A stretch of DNA of 64,000 nucleotides from Moniliella sp. 'wahieum' (GCA_003971905.1 RSEE01000072.1:302224-366223), one strand, 5' to 3'. Shown: positions 21,801 through 34,309, counted from the first letter of the stretch. Numbers and translations: made by a program. Notes: generated by a model from the sequence alone, not told the origin.

Positions 21801-24800
21801 GTAAACACGTAAACTCCATCTGGCCCTACTGAAAACAGCAACAACAGCGAATGCCATTCCTTGGCCCATTTCGAAGCTGGGCTCGTTCCTGTTCTTCTCA
21901 GGCACGCCTACCGACCGCACCGCTGTTGCGCCCCAGTGGGCTGTTGCTCCACCGCGCGTCCTGTTTGCTGGGGCCCGCCTGTCATCGTGTCAATCGGGCA
22001 GGGTAAACGAAAGACAGAGATGCGAAGCGGCCGGCTCGGGGTGGCCAACAAGCAAGGGTGGGATTGAATAAACGGGTGCGTGAGAATGGCCCAAGGCGCT
22101 ATGTAGCTCATCTGGATCCAGATCCAGACGTAGGTCGGATCGGTTGCGGAGAATCCGTCTCGCCTCTCGCTGCTACCAACTCCTTTCTCGACTCCCCGAC
22201 GCGCGGGCTCTAATCGCAATTGGGCACATTTCTCTTTCACCCGCACAGGGCAGACCAGGTTCAGCGGTTAAACAAGCCCTAGGTAACAGAAGGCGGTAAT
22301 CGTAGTGCGCGGAGGCGGGTGTCTTGACTGAGATAGCCAAGTGCTTATAGCACTAAAGGAAAGCATGTGATGCGGCAAAAGGGAAGAAGTGGCGGTCCCA
22401 AATTGATGAGGCGAGCGCACCGTCCAGTCGCGTCGAGGGTGGCGACTGGCCCTCCGGCTGGGGGGGTTGGGTGAGCGTACTAGCGCGCAGAGGGATCGCG
22501 AGAAAACCAGCACGGTGGAGAGGCTGCGGACCAGAGCGGTGCGGACGAGGGCATGCGGAAAATGCGCATGGGAGATACCAATGGGATTGTGGTGATCTGC
22601 AAGTGCACGCGGTGGGCGGGGCACAAGACTCCGGAAGCAGTATCGCCAAGGTAGAAGCGGCAGCGGCCAGCGTGACTTCCGTTACAGCTGCCCCGTGCAC
22701 GAGGACAGAAAAGCGGCACCAACAATACAGCCGCACAACCGTGGCGAAGCAGACAACCGACGCAGACTCACCCGGGCTCCATGCGGTCGGCTGACGCGAG
22801 AAGGGAGGGGGGGGATAGGATCGGAGAGGCTGGGGAGGAGAGGAGGGCGATGTAAAAGATGACGACGGCGACGGCGACCGCAAAGACGATGGAGAAGCAA
22901 GGTGTGCGCTTGCATGGCCCAATCGTGACTCATGTGTGGAGAAGGCCAATTGGGATCGATCTCGGAGCAGAAGAGCTCAAACCTGTACAAATTTCAAACA
23001 GGGCGCAACCCTGCGCTTTTCCGCCAGTAGGGCAAGTCTACTTGATATCAGATCTCTCAAGATCTCAGATTCCACTTTCAGGGCCGTTTCTGAGCCTGCG
23101 TCGCAGAGTAGTGTTCACATGCATCACACCCCCTACCTGCCCTAGCGCCCAGACAAAGGGTTTAGGCAAGTGACTATAGTGACTAGTAGGAGCACGTGCG
23201 GATACTATTTCGTTTCAATTATTTGCTTTCAAATTTCACTAGTCACTTTTTGCTCGACGTTCTTCGCACCGGCCACCCCAGGCCTCCCCGCAACTCAACC
23301 TCAACGGACTCCACGGACTCACATTCTTCAACCGCCGCGTTCATTAATTCGTTGAACGTACGTTGAACACTCACCACAATCAACAGTTGGGGGGGGGGAT
23401 TCACGTTCTCCCCAAAATGGTGGCAACGACTGTGCTTAGTAGTAGATGATTAATGATTAATGATTCCGCTCACGCGCTCATTGCACACGGCAGTACCGCG
23501 TACCGCCTTCCACGTGCTTATCCACTTTTTGCTACCCGGTTGGCCAATTGCACTCTCTGAACTCTGTACTCAGTTGAGTAACATAACGCTGAGCTCAGCT
23601 CAACCGGCGGGAGCGCAGCGTGAGGCGAAGCAATGCAGCGCACGGCCGGCTACCGACAGTTCAACCGCATTGCCTGCGTTAGATCGATTAGAAAAAGACC
23701 CTGCGTAACCGCCATGGATGGTAGTTCCGGCTGAGTTCGACATTTCCATGTCACAGTGACGTGGCACAATGTCATATGGACAGTCCTTGACCCGCAACGC
23801 GCGTCGCGGAGCGCGTAGCCGGTGACGCGGGAGGCCTGAGGCCTGAGGGCCGGAGGGGAAGGAGGCCGAGGGCGAGGGCGGGCGTCTGGGGCGGCGCCAC
23901 GATCCACTACGGGGTGCCGGTACGCGGTACCCGGTACAGTGGCGCTGTGCCAGGACTAGGCTTGTGCAGGCTGGAGCTTGGCGCCTGGGTACTTTTTAAT
24001 GGCAGCTTCAAAGGTGCAAGGCTGGCGTACTGCTTTGGGCTGAGTATGTCTCAGTAGGAGAGGAGCGCACGACGCCAGTGTCAAATCCCGGCGGAGCGCT
24101 GCGCCTGAGATCCTCAGACGATCTCATTTCAGATGTTCAGAGGCGGAGCCCTGCGGAGCGCTGAGCCGCGGAGGCCATCTAAGATCTGACACGCCGCGGG
24201 GCGCGCCACTGCGTGCCCCTGCCAGCCACGGCCAGCCACAGTGTGCCACTGCCTGCGACGGCAGCCACTGCGTGCCACTGCCTGCGACGGCAAGGCACCT
24301 GGTGGGAGAGTCAATCTGCCAGCGCGGGGAGTTTGGGGCGGAGAGCGGAGAGCGGGAGCGGAGCGGAGAGCGGAGAGCGGAGATGAGCAACGAGGAAAAG
24401 CGCTCAGGCTGAGCTCAGTTCGTGTTATTGCGCCCAGCCGTGCCGCATCACGCGGGCATGCGGGCAGTGTACGGCGCGAATTTCAGTAGGGGTTGGGCTG
24501 GCGCGGGGTTGGTCAGGCAGGCTGGGCCGGTGCGTGTCACCCGGCGTGTGTCACATGCGCCAGCTAATCACACGCACAGCGCAGGTGCGATGCCGAGGCC
24601 GTGGCTGCGCTGGGCGTGTCTGGGCGTGTCTGGGCGTGTCTGGGCCTGCGCTGGCCTGCGCTCAGCCTGAGCGCTCCGCCGCGACGCTTCCCACGCAACG
24701 CTGCTGACTCGCCGCCGCCCGCACAGCGCCAGTGTGCGCACGACCCCCGCCGCCCCCAACAGCGGCTGGCGGCTGCCGGCCTCGGGCGCTCCCGGAGACG

Positions 24801-24850
24801 GCGTGGCGCCAGTGTGTGGTCTGTCCCCCCGACTAACCAGGGCTGGCAGG
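21801..24850. other. Gene-poor region with local repeats; possible short membrane-protein fragment
   Basis: Base composition varies: about 23000-23700 is more AT-rich than the gene-dense parts. On the minus strand near 22900-22790 a frame without an ATG reads FSIVFAVAVAVVIFYIALLS, membrane-segment-like, followed by a plausible GTGAGT donor, but no homology is recognised. Repeats: GAGCGGAGAGCGGA-type units at about 24337-24385, CTGCGACGGCA units at 24250-24295, and GTGTCTGGGC repeated three to four times at 24605-24650. The region 24950-25010 is a long C/T tract upstream of the HSF gene. Confidence 0.35.
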
Positions 24851-25128
24851 ATATATGACAAACGACTTGCCCACTCCGCCAGCGTTCACCACCTCCAACA
24901 TCTCGGTTTGCCGTCCCGGCCCCTCTGCTCGCCGAGCGCATCCTTTCTTCCCCCCCTTTCCCCCCCCCCTCCCTCCCTCCCCCTCCCCCCCTCCCCCCTG
25001 GCCTCGCCTGCTCGAACGGTCCCGCCCATTTGATTGCTGCCGTCCGATTCGCTTCGGCACGGTAGGTAGCTCTGCTCGCGTCCATCCCCTCTGCATCGCT
25101 ACGACGGCCCCACCTCGACTTGCCCCCA

Positions 25129-26694
25129 TGGCCACCACCGTCTCTGTGCCAGCTGCGCCGCCCCCTGGGCCCGCACTGAGCATCGCCCCGACGTTAACCT
25201 GCTCGCCTTCTCCGTCTTTCTCGCCCGCGTCTTTATCTTCGTCCTCGGCCTCCCCTTCGCCCAACACGGCCACCCCGGCTCCGGGCCAGCGCCAGCCCCG
25301 TCTGCGCCCATGTCGGTTGACTTGCCCCCCGAGCTCAGTGAGGCTGCCAAGAAACGCATCCCCGCCTTTGTACGCAAGCTGCGCAGCATGCTCGACAATG
25401 AGCAGGTGCTCCAGATTCACTGGACGACCACTGGCAATGCGTTCCGCGTCATCGACTCGGTTACTTTTTCCCGCGACGTGCTGCCCAACTATTTCAAGCA
25501 CAACAACTGGCAATCCTTCATCCGCCAACTCAACATTTATGGCTTTGTCAAACAGACCGATGTGCCCACCCTGGCTCCAACGGTCACGCCTCCGGTCCTT
25601 CTTCTTCGCCTGTCGACTGGTGCTTCAAGCACCCGCTCTTTCTCCGCCAAGCACCGGCCGCCATGGAGGAGATCAAGCGCCGGACCCCCAAGACGCCCAA
25701 GCCCACCGAAGCCGACGCGGCCAAGGTGGCCAACTTGGTCAAACAAGCCACGGCTGCCAATGCCGGGCGACCAGCTCGGTTCCCACCTCAACCTCGACCT
25801 CGTCCCCCCGCCCCGCTGGCACTGGCGCAGAAGCTACGACCACAGCGGTGGGTACGGGTGCAAGTCTGAGTCCGATGGACCTTCAACTGGCTCAGTTGTC
25901 CAGTGCATCGCCCTCTTCGTCCTCCCTCTTTTCCTCGGTGGGCGCGCACAGCCAACAAGGTTCGTCGCAGATCACGTCGCAAAACGTGCGTCTCAACCCC
26001 TCGCTCGCACTCAAGTCGACGGCAGGAAGCGAGTCGATCGCAGCTCCCATCTCGGCACCGCTCGTGACCAGCTTTGCCTCGTCCTACTGGCCTCGAACGG
26101 GCGAGCGGACGCTCACCAAGCGCCTCTCCTCCAGTTCCGTCAGCTCCACCGCCTCCAGCACGGCTACCGCCGTCGACCCGTCGTCGGAGGTGGACCAGCT
26201 CAAGTCGGAGATGACCATGCTGCAGGCTCAACTGGGCACGCTCAAACGGCACATGGAACAGATGGGCCACGTGCAAGCGCGTGCGATGGCCCATGTGATG
26301 CAAGTGCTGGCCGCGACCCACCACTCGCCCTGGGGCGCCGTGACGGAATTGGAAGATTGCGTTGCGACGTGGCGCTGCATGTCGGAAAAGGCCGCGGCGC
26401 TCTTCCCTTCATGGAAACCGAGGAAGAAGAAGAAACCAGCAGCTTGTCGCCCTGTCGTCTGGGGACGAGTGGGAGGACAAGTTGTCGGTCGAATCGGGAG
26501 TGGAACCTACCATGCTGTTGTTGAATGGTGCGAGTTTGTTGGACTCGCCATGCCTGGCGAGTGGGCCTGACGAAAAGGGGTACGCGTCGTTGGACGATGC
26601 AGCGACGTTGGAGCCGGACGAAATGGAACTCACGCCCACTCCCTTGGACAGCTGCAACCCTCGACCCAGCAAACGCCGCCGTCGTACCAAGTGA
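25129..26694 (+). CDS. Heat shock transcription factor (HSF family)
   Basis: Sequence-specific regulator binding heat shock elements. The DNA-binding domain lies at about 25355-25560: PAFVRKLRSMLDNEQ, IHWTTTGNAFRVID, FSRDVLPNYFKHNNW and the recognition helix QSFIRQLNIYGFVK. Downstream is a linker with WCFKHPLFLRQ, which fits the HSF wing, and a coiled coil at about 26185-26300 (VDQLKSEMTMLQAQLGTLKR, HMEQMGHVQARAMAHVMQVL), the trimerisation region. The C-terminus is acidic (METEEEEETSS; ATLEPDEMELTPTPLD) and ends in the basic stretch PSKRRRRTK. Frame changes near 25290, 25570, 25760, 26410 and 26440 each fit one missing base. The start at 25129 (MATTVSVPAAPP) assumes the first of these; 25310 is the first ATG in the domain's own frame. 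Confidence 0.87.
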
Positions 26695-28074
26695 AGCCCA
26701 TGGTGCAGACCACAAAGCGCAGGCCAAGCGTCAAGTGTCCCAGTCCATGTCACCTGCCCCTCTCCGTACCACTGCCTCTGCTGTTGTTGCCCTCCCACCC
26801 TTTTGCCCTGGAGCCTGGGACGTTCTGGCCCTGCCCTACCCTGTGCTGCCTTCATATTCCCGCACCTTGCTCTGCCTGGCGCTTCGCTGGCCCCCCGCCC
26901 CGTCTTTCTCTCGCCCTTTCTGCCTGTCTGTCCCTACAGACGTTCAGGCACTGGGGTACTCGGGACGAACCCCCAACACCAAAAAAAAGCCAAAACCCGC
27001 CTGGCGGTGTGTACAAAACTCTGTATCACTACTCTACCTTCACCACTCTCATAATGCTGCGCTGGCATGTCAGCGCCAGCTCTATGCCATGCATAATTTT
27101 GGTTATGCAGCTCGTGGTGCCGATCGGAGGTAGTGCTGTAAACGATGATGTAGCCTCCGTAGTATGATTCCACTGTGAGATGTTGGAACGGTTTGGATAG
27201 GCCATCGTCCCTAAAGGGATTGTCAGGCTCCTTCGCTCGGAGAAGTCTCATATGCTTGAACGCACAGTAGCCTAGACCGTACGCCCTCACATCCTGTCCA
27301 TGCCCACAAACGACGGAATCGCCCGCACCCCCGAACGCACTGGGGTATCGGTATCTCGCTCCCAACTCGTCGCCCCTCATCGATCCATCTGAGGGATCGG
27401 GACAGTTGTGCCGGGGCGATCACCTCTGGCTCGATGATGCAACATGATCATCGTTGGTGTGGCAAAAGCATTTATTTCGACTGATGCCCTCTGAATAGCC
27501 TTTTTTTTTGTTTTGGTACTACTATGCACCTCTTCATTTTGCCAGGCCATGCACAGTGGCCGCGTCGAACCATCTGCTCACGTACCCCCTCGCGTTCCTC
27601 TCTGACAAAAACGTCCCGCCTCGCTTTGACAACGTCCCCATTCTACTAATGGTGTCGCCATATATGCAGTGGCCACATCCATCGCCGGATGAGGCGAGCA
27701 CTACAGCCAAAGGAATGCCGACGAAAGCGGGGGGTTACGCTACAAGCGTTGATGGACGAGCGGTGTGGGGGGGGCGATGCCACGCGTCGGGGGGTACTTC
27801 GCTTATCCCGTCGACGCCCAAGGGATGGGCAAGTGTGCCCTGGACAAGCGCAGACAGCCGATGACATCATCCTTGCTCGGCTGCCCCGCAGCACGGCGAT
27901 CGGGGCCGGTTAGGTGGGCGCGCTGGCCAGCATCTCCCCAGCCGAAGGCGCTTGCACGACAAACAACGCTTCCCATCCCCCATCCACCCATCCACCCTCG
28001 GCTTGCGTCGGCGCCCATCCCCCTCTTTTCTCCACCCCTACCACCTGCCCGCACCACGCACGCACCCTCCCACG
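26695..28074. other. Intergenic DNA downstream of HSF; nothing recognised
   Basis: No supported gene. The region 26900-27500 is less GC-rich than its surroundings, contains a T9 run near 27502 and probably holds the HSF 3' UTR. The last 150 bases before the SigF-like start are C/T-rich. Confidence 0.45.
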
Positions 28075-28895
28075 ATGCAAGACCCCATCCAAGAGATTGA
28101 GACCGTGATCAAGGGGCTGATCGAAGCTCCTTGTGCCGCCGACCAGGCCGCCACGATGCGAACCTACTTTCTGCCCAATGCCAGCTTTGACCACCCCCTC
28201 TGCACTGCGTTTTCCGCGAGTCCAGCCGCGACGGCACCATCCTCCGCATCTACCAGTGGCTCAAGATCATGTTTGTCTCAGGGCCCGGCATCATTCATGT
28301 CAAGAGCGTAGCCTATGATCAAGCACACCAGGTCCTCTACGTTGACGCCAGGCAGCATCTCGTCCCCCGCCTCTCTCTCATCCGCATGATCCATTCGCCT
28401 TGGGCTCGGTACGTAGTAGACCCCGATTGAATGCGGTCGCACCCATCTTCCAAAGGGGAGTTGTGAGCAGGATGCTGACGTGTGAGGACATGGGATGGGA
28501 TCTGGGCCGGATAGGATCGTGGTGCTTCTGCATCTGACCAAAGTCGACGGCCGGTTCTACATCCGCCAACAGGAGGACTTTTACACGCCGCAAGTCATGC
28601 CAGGCGCGCTGCTCCCGGGGCTGCCGCAGCTGTGGTGATGGTCAAGTGGCTGACGGGCTTGCTGTGCATTGTGCTGACGTTCGTGGGCCAGCACGTGCTG
28701 GGCGTGTGGACGATGCCCGCGCTGCCAGCGCAGGCGGAGCGGGAGCCCGCGGACGCGGTGTCATCGTCATCCGAGGAAAAGCCGGCCGAGAAGCGCAGCC
28801 GGCGGCGGCGAGTGGGGAAAGCAGTCAGTAGTCAGTTCGTAATAGCAGGGCAGCAGCGAATGGACGTGGTACTCGATTCAGTACTCGGTTACTAG
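28075..28895 (+). CDS. SigF-like NTF2-like domain protein with C-terminal membrane segment
   Basis: Belongs to the fungal group annotated as SigF-like NTF2-like proteins; biochemical role unknown. The N-terminus MQDPIQEIETVIKGLIEAP and MRTYFLPNASFDHPLC match the family start (DP...I..V...L...P; YF.PDASF.HPFC). The middle reads ILRIYQWLKIMFVSGPGIIH and DARQHLVPRLSLIRMIHSPW. An intron at 28409-28514 splices WAR to IVVLLHLTKVDGRFYIRQQE. A hydrophobic helix follows (WLTGLLCIVLTFVGQHVLGV), then a basic tail with EKRSRRRRV. Frame changes near 28205 and 28620 are needed. The domain-plus-anchor order and the length (about 235 residues) agree with the family. Confidence 0.8.
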
Positions 28896-29438
28896 TTCCT
28901 CCTCCCCCTCGTAGCACTCGTATAGGTGTAGCTTGCGTGGATGCGTGCATGCACGCAGCCGCCCCACGTGAAATTTCAGTCAGCAGAGAGGGCCACGTGG
29001 CGGTGCAGGCGGGGAACATGCAGAGCGGCAGTGTCCCCCTGCGTATCTCCGCACCCCTGCTGCTGCTGCTGGCGGGCAGGACGGACGCGCGGGTCTGGTT
29101 TGCCACCACCATCTGCCCTTTCCCTCCTCTCCTCCTCCGCTTCCTCCCCCTCCTCTTCTCCCTCCCTCTTGTCCTCGCCTCCACGCACCGCTCCCCAACA
29201 CCGCTCCCCACATGCCCCCACACCGCCCCCGCACCCCGCATCTCCCCCACCTCCTCCGCTCCCACTTCCCACCGCCTCTTGCCACACCCCGATCCATTCG
29301 TTTCCCGCGCCGGACGCCCATCGCCCTCGCCTCCACTCTCGCTTTGCTTTCGCCCCCCCCCACGCCGCCGCACTCTTCGCTGTATTCGATACCATCCTGC
29401 CTGCATCGATCCCCTCTGCCACGATTTCACTTGTCCCC
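28896..29438. promoter_or_regulatory. CT-rich leader upstream of the R3HCC1-like gene
   Basis: From about 29110 to 29430 the + strand is mostly C and T, giving spurious Ser/Pro-rich frames. It ends at the ATG of the next gene and most simply represents its promoter and 5' UTR. No separate gene is supported. Confidence 0.45.
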
Positions 29439-30270
29439 ATGACTGCTTCCTTCAGTTTTGCAACACCCTCCTCCCTGCCCTCCGCCATCGGCTCCACCGC
29501 CTTTGTCAGCTCGCCCCTCCTCACCCGCATCCTCGAGCTGCGCGACTTTCACGCCGACCTAAAACACGCGACATTCAGGCCATCTTTTGCCCCTGGGAGG
29601 ACGACCGCGGCGGTTTCAAGATCAAATGGGTGGACGATAACTGCGTCTACGTTGTCTTTGCCGATCCTGCGACAGGTGTGTCGTCCCCGCTGCATGTGCG
29701 CTTCTCGGTATACTCACCCCCACTCTGTTCCCCAGCCAAGCGGGCCTACCTTACCCGTCTGCTCCACCCGCATTCAGGACTCAAGAATGCGCCTGGTAGG
29801 AAAGCTCAGGTGCGCCCTTACGACGGTCCCAATGCTAGCACCATTCTTGCTTCTGTACAGAACCGGCCGCGGAGCCGGATTGCCGGTTCGCACGTTCGCG
29901 GCACCAGCTCGGTGAGTTCCTTGGCATCGATCCCTGAACCCACTGCGTCTGCTCCGCTCCGGCGGGACCTGCATGTACAATCGGCTTCCATCTCGTCCCT
30001 CTCGTCCACGGGGCCTCCGAGCGGGGCCATCAGGCTACCGGCTCGCTGAGCAGCCTGGGCGGCCTAGCTGGCCTGCCTGCCAAACCGGCACATTCGTCCC
30101 TGTCGGGTGGCCCGGCGATTCCCAGCCGTTCGGACACCGCTCCGTGCCCAGTGGTTCATCCACTGTGAATGGGACGGATCCATGTCGCGCTGGCCCAGAC
30201 CACCTCGTCGGTCCCGATGCAGGATCCGGATGAGACGGTGACGGGCCCGCCTGCGCTGTCGGCATCGTGA
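29439..30270 (+). CDS. R3HCC1-like RRM-type protein
   Basis: The N-terminal part MTASFSFATPSSLPSAIG leads to LLTRILELRDFHADLK, then TRDIQAIFCPWEDDRGGFKI and KWVDDNCVYVVFADPATAKR. This matches the RRM-like segment of R3HCC1/R3HCC1L-type proteins (F...FKT.D+...F........KIKWVDD.HAL.VF..P..A). An intron at 29676-29735 splits Ala-Thr-Ala. The C-terminal half is Ser/Pro-rich and disordered. The frame change near 29567 is explained by one missing A in an A-run (LK|TRD). In one frame the protein ends at 30049; with a further frame change it continues (SLSSLGGLAGLPAKPAHSSL) to a stop at 30268-30270. Probably nucleic-acid binding; inference only. Confidence 0.65.
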
Positions 30271-30698
30271 TGGCTGCCGCTTGCTTGACCCTGTATACCG
30301 TTCTGTTCTGTAGATGCTCCCTGGCTCATTCCCATACCGCATGGCCATGTGCGTGGTCTTGTACAGTCGTAGAAGTGCACATTCTGTGTAGTGGGTGTCG
30401 GCCTGCCTGCGCCCCCCTGGGGCCTGGTAGTGGCCTGGTCCCATTGCGATCGTAGCGGGGCTGGGTCGCACAGGCTGGCTGTGGCACCCAAGCCATTGGC
30501 ACCCGACATCTTGCAGGCGGAACAGGCGGAACAGGCTGAGAAGAATGGGTTGGATTTTTCAAAGTGCTCGCTGGACGGCTTTTCTTTTTCCTCCACCCCG
30601 CCTCCCCTCCCTTCTCCTTCTCCTTCTCTTCCTTCTCCGCTCCGCCGCCCCCCTTTCTGTTCTTCCTCCTTCGCCTCCTTTCTCTCCTTCGCTTGAGC
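30271..30698. promoter_or_regulatory. Intergenic region and CT-rich leader of the ankyrin/CCCH gene
   Basis: No gene supported. From 30585 to 30690 the + strand is almost entirely C and T (TCTCC/TTCTCC units), directly upstream of the next ATG. Confidence 0.4.
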
Positions 30699-32565
30699 AT
30701 GGCCGACTCTGAGACGCACGCACAGGCGTTCGCTGCTGCCCGCAAGGGCGACCTGCCTGCTCTTCACGCTGCGCTTGCTGCGCCTAGCGCCCCCGCCCTT
30801 ACCACCACCGACCAGGGCCAGACGCTGCTCCAGGCTGCCAGCGCCGGCCACGCCGACATTGTGCGCGACCTCCTCGCCCGGTATGTTGTTCTTTCCCCTC
30901 TCTTGCTGCTTCGCCTCCCTACCCCCGTACGCTCTTCGCCTTCTAACACTCCTTGTCGTCAGGTGCCGACCCGGCTCAGGTTGACCCTGAGCAGGCCCGT
31001 GCTCACCCAGCTGTTGCGGCTGTACTCCCGCACGTGTCGGTCGAGCCGGAGACGGTGCGTGCCCCTGCTGTGAACGCCCCTCCTATGGCCGTGCCAGGAC
31101 CGGGATACTTTTACCCGGCTGCTCCGGGCCAGGTCCCGCCCGAGTTCCCCGCTGCCTTTGTCGGCCGAATGGCATGGTGCTCCCGCCCATGCCGCACGGC
31201 ATGCCTCCTGCGTCAACGGGGGCCCCACTGGTTTGGGCTCGCTTCCTCCCCCGACGTGGCCCGGACGATTCCCTGCCGCTTCTTCCCGCACTGCCGGTAC
31301 GGTGAGCAGTGCGTCTTTTTTCCACCCGTCCACCGTTCCCAATGTCCCGCCGCCCGAGGCGGAGGAAGGCGTGCCGATGTATTACCCGCCGCCGGGCTTT
31401 GTCTACCCTTTCCCTCCTGGCCCAGAGCAGATGTACATGCCGCCGTGATGGGCTACGGCGCGCCTGTGCCTGGCGCTCACCCTGCTCCTGTCTCCGTCCC
31501 TTCCCCTGCTTCGGCCCCGGGCCCATTCCTCCCTGCTCAGCCTACGACGAGGCGCCTGCGACGGAAGGCACACCTGACCTGGACTCGGCTGGCACTCGCG
31601 CCGATGCTTCTGCTCCGGCTGCAGCGTCGGCCTCGACGCCCGTCAAGGCGGACGCGGCGCCATTTGAGCCGTCGCTTCCGCGCATGGGCGCACCAATGCA
31701 CCTGCCTCCGCTCGAGGGCCGTGCGTACCGCAACCTGCGCGGGACCGGCACGGGCCGGCCTACCAAGCGTTCGGGCCCCTGCCGCCCTGCCGCTACTTCC
31801 CGCAGGGCATTTGCAACAAGGGCGACGACTGTGCCTTCCCGCACCTCATGCCCGATGGGACGGATGTGTCGGGCAAGGCGGGTGGCAACCAGACGGGCTT
31901 GCCCAACGCCTGTCCCGCGCTAGGACGAGTCGGCACCCGTAGGCGACGCAAGACGGAGACGAAGCTCGCCCGGCGCGCGCCGCGTCCCGTCACCGTACTC
32001 GTAAATCTACCAAGCTTCTCCCGCAACCTTCTCTCTCCTCGGCCGACTTCCCAGCCCTGGCGGCGCACACGACCCCGCCCCCGCCGCTGCCCCCGTCGCT
32101 GCAGACTTGCAGCCCAAAAAAACTTCTCTGCCATCGTCTCGGCGTCCGCAGAGAAGGCCGAGTCGGAAAGTCCGAGGCTAAGCATACATCAAACAGTCTA
32201 GGAACGTCAAGGACCCCAAGACCAAGGCCCAGCACCGACCGAGGCCGACCCAGCGCAGGCGCAGGCGCAGGCGCTTCCAACGGACAAACCAGCCACCCCC
32301 GACGCCCTGGAGGCGTCCAGCGGCGTGCCGGTCCAGCCGACCGGCGGCTGCCGCTGCCGCTGCCGCTGCCGCTGCTCCGCTCCGGCTCCGCCACCGCTAC
32401 CGCTGCTCCGGCTCCCGCTGCACCCCGCCCGACCCCGAGCGCGGACGAGTTCACCCTGGTCACTGCGCGCAGCACAAGCGCGGTTATGGTTCGTGGGGTC
32501 GCGCCCGCCCCGGCCCGGCACGCTCGTTGCAGAAGAACGGCAAGCCGGCAGCGATGGCTGCCTAA
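30699..32565 (+). CDS. Ankyrin-repeat and CCCH zinc-finger protein
   Basis: Probable RNA-binding protein. The N-terminus MADSETHAQAFAAARKGDLP, then TLLQAASAGHADIVRDLLAR, is an ankyrin repeat; an intron at 30881-30962 joins it to GADPAQVDPEQARAHPAV, a second repeat fragment. Further on are two CCCH fingers: PCRFFPHCRYGEQCVFFHP (CX5CX5CX3H) near 31275 and CRYFPQGICNKGDDCAFPH (CX7CX5CX3H) near 31785. Between them is a Pro/Tyr-rich region (GVPMYYPPPGFVYPFPPGPE). The C-terminus is basic and disordered, ending near NGKPAAMAA with stop 32563-32565. Six or more frame changes are required. The domain order, with paired CCCH fingers and N-terminal ankyrins, recurs in fungal proteins of unknown detailed role. 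Confidence 0.72.
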
Positions 32566-34309
32566 GCGGGGCTTGCGGCCTCTTGCTCCCTCTGCCCCCG
32601 CCTTGCCTTTCCCCTGTTTTGCCTTGTTTTGCCTCGCCTCACTGGTCCCTCGCTTCGCTGCTCGCCGCCCCCTCAGTACCCCCGCACTCAGCACCTAGCA
32701 CTCAGCACTCGCACTCTCAGCACTCTCAGCACTCTAGCACTCATTTCATTTCCCTCGTTTCGCCTGCGTCCTCCTTTGCGCCCTTGTCTCTGGACTGGGG
32801 TGGACCCCGTGTGACTCGCTTGACCGCGCGAGCCAGGCTGGCTCGGTCCTTCTCACTTGCCTGCCCGCCGATTGCCTCCCTCTGGCCCGCTGCGCTGTGA
32901 CATGTGAGGCCCAAGGGATGCACGGTGGCGTCACGGCGTGCCGGGGGGGCAGGAGAGGTGCTTGGCTTAAGCTTCCAGGGTCAATCTTCCAAGGGTCAAG
33001 CTTCAAGCTTCAAGCTCAAGGTTCGAGCAGTTTATTTGTTTCTCTTGTTGCTGGTTTTGGTCCCTGTCCGGCCGGCCGGGCGCGCGTGGCAACGCTTTCT
33101 TCCATCCACGCTCTAATCGCTACAGATGGAAGATTCGAGATCAGATCCGGGCGGCAGCGGAGCGGACTCCCGGTAGCTACTAAGGGTCTCCTGTTCGGTT
33201 GTCCCATGTCAGATCTCAGATGTCATCTCAACGTCTCAACGTACTCGATCTCAATCTCACTCTCAACTTTACCTCTCAAACTCCCGAATCTCAACTCTCA
33301 GATCTCATCTCATTGGACGTATCTTTTTTGCTTGCATCTGCTCTTTGCTCTGCTCTCTGCTCTCTGTGCCTTTGTGCTTTGGGTTCCCCTTCCCCTCCCC
33401 CCCCTCCCATCCACACGGTTTCGTTTCATCTCTCGCCCCTTCTCCCTGTTCTCGTTTCTCTCTCCTCTCCTTTTCCCTTTCCCTCTCCCCTCCCTTTCCC
33501 TCTCCCCTTCCCTTTCCCTCTACCTCTGCCCCTCTGTCTTCCTTTCGCTTTCGCTTGTCCCATCCTCATTCCTGGGCCTCAGGCGTCAGGGCCCCAGCCC
33601 CCCGCCATGCCCTTACGCGCATGCCTACACCCTGCCGGTTGGGCGCAGGGGGGCAGGGACGTTATGCATGCTGCTCATCCATCCATGTGGATGTTGCCAC
33701 CGGCGTGGACTAAAACTGGGTCGGGCGGGTAGGGTCGGACAGGGCAGCAGGCACGGCCCCTTGCTAGCGTACTGCGTACCGCGTGCCGAGCTGAGTGTTG
33801 CCACGTACTGCTACGGCCGATGGATGCCGCCTGGCGTGGGACACCCACCTGTCAGGCATGGGTGGAGGTTAGTTTTCAGAAGTACTTAGTACTGAATGGA
33901 ATTTTTGGAGGCACACTGCCCCCGCGCCCCGCCCCCCATTCCTGCAGCCGAGCGGCGGCCAAATTCCACCGCGTCCGCCACCCGCCCACTCAAACTTTCA
34001 ACCTCCAACCCCGCCCACACTGCCCCGCCTGCCCCGCCCCCGCGCCCGCACGCCCCGCCGCACACTCGCCCCGTGCTCCTCACACACACGCCCGGTTAGA
34101 GCGCTGCGACGTGCGGGTCCCCAGCGCGGCTGCCTTGCGCCTATTATTATTGGCCAGTCAGTCTAGTTACTAGTTACTAGTTCCTGGTTATCGCCTCGCC
34201 CATCTCGCTTGCATTCGTATCGCTCCTGCGCAGGCTCATCTGTGTTCTTCTTCTCTGCCCGCTCTTTCCCTACACCACCACCACCATCTCCCTCTCTTCC
34301 TCCCCCGCC
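32566..34309. other. Intergenic region with short repeats and long CT tracts
   Basis: No gene supported. Holds CAGCACTC-type repeats at 32690-32745, TCAAGCTTCAAGCTTCAAGC at about 32995-33018, TCTCAACTCTCA-like units at 33215-33312 and a strongly C/T-rich tract at 33390-33560. GTACTTAGTACTGA near 33881 belongs to the ACTGAG repeat type seen elsewhere. The last 60 bases are a CT tract before the next start codon. Confidence 0.4.

Noticed and set aside
28937-29438. Plus-strand open frame upstream of the R3HCC1-like gene
   Set aside because: Translation of a CT-rich leader; conserved sequence begins only at the ATG at 29439.
32897-33889. Long plus-strand open frame of about 330 codons
   Set aside because: Most of it is a C/T-rich tract giving Ser/Pro/Leu low complexity; open because of base composition, with no domain.
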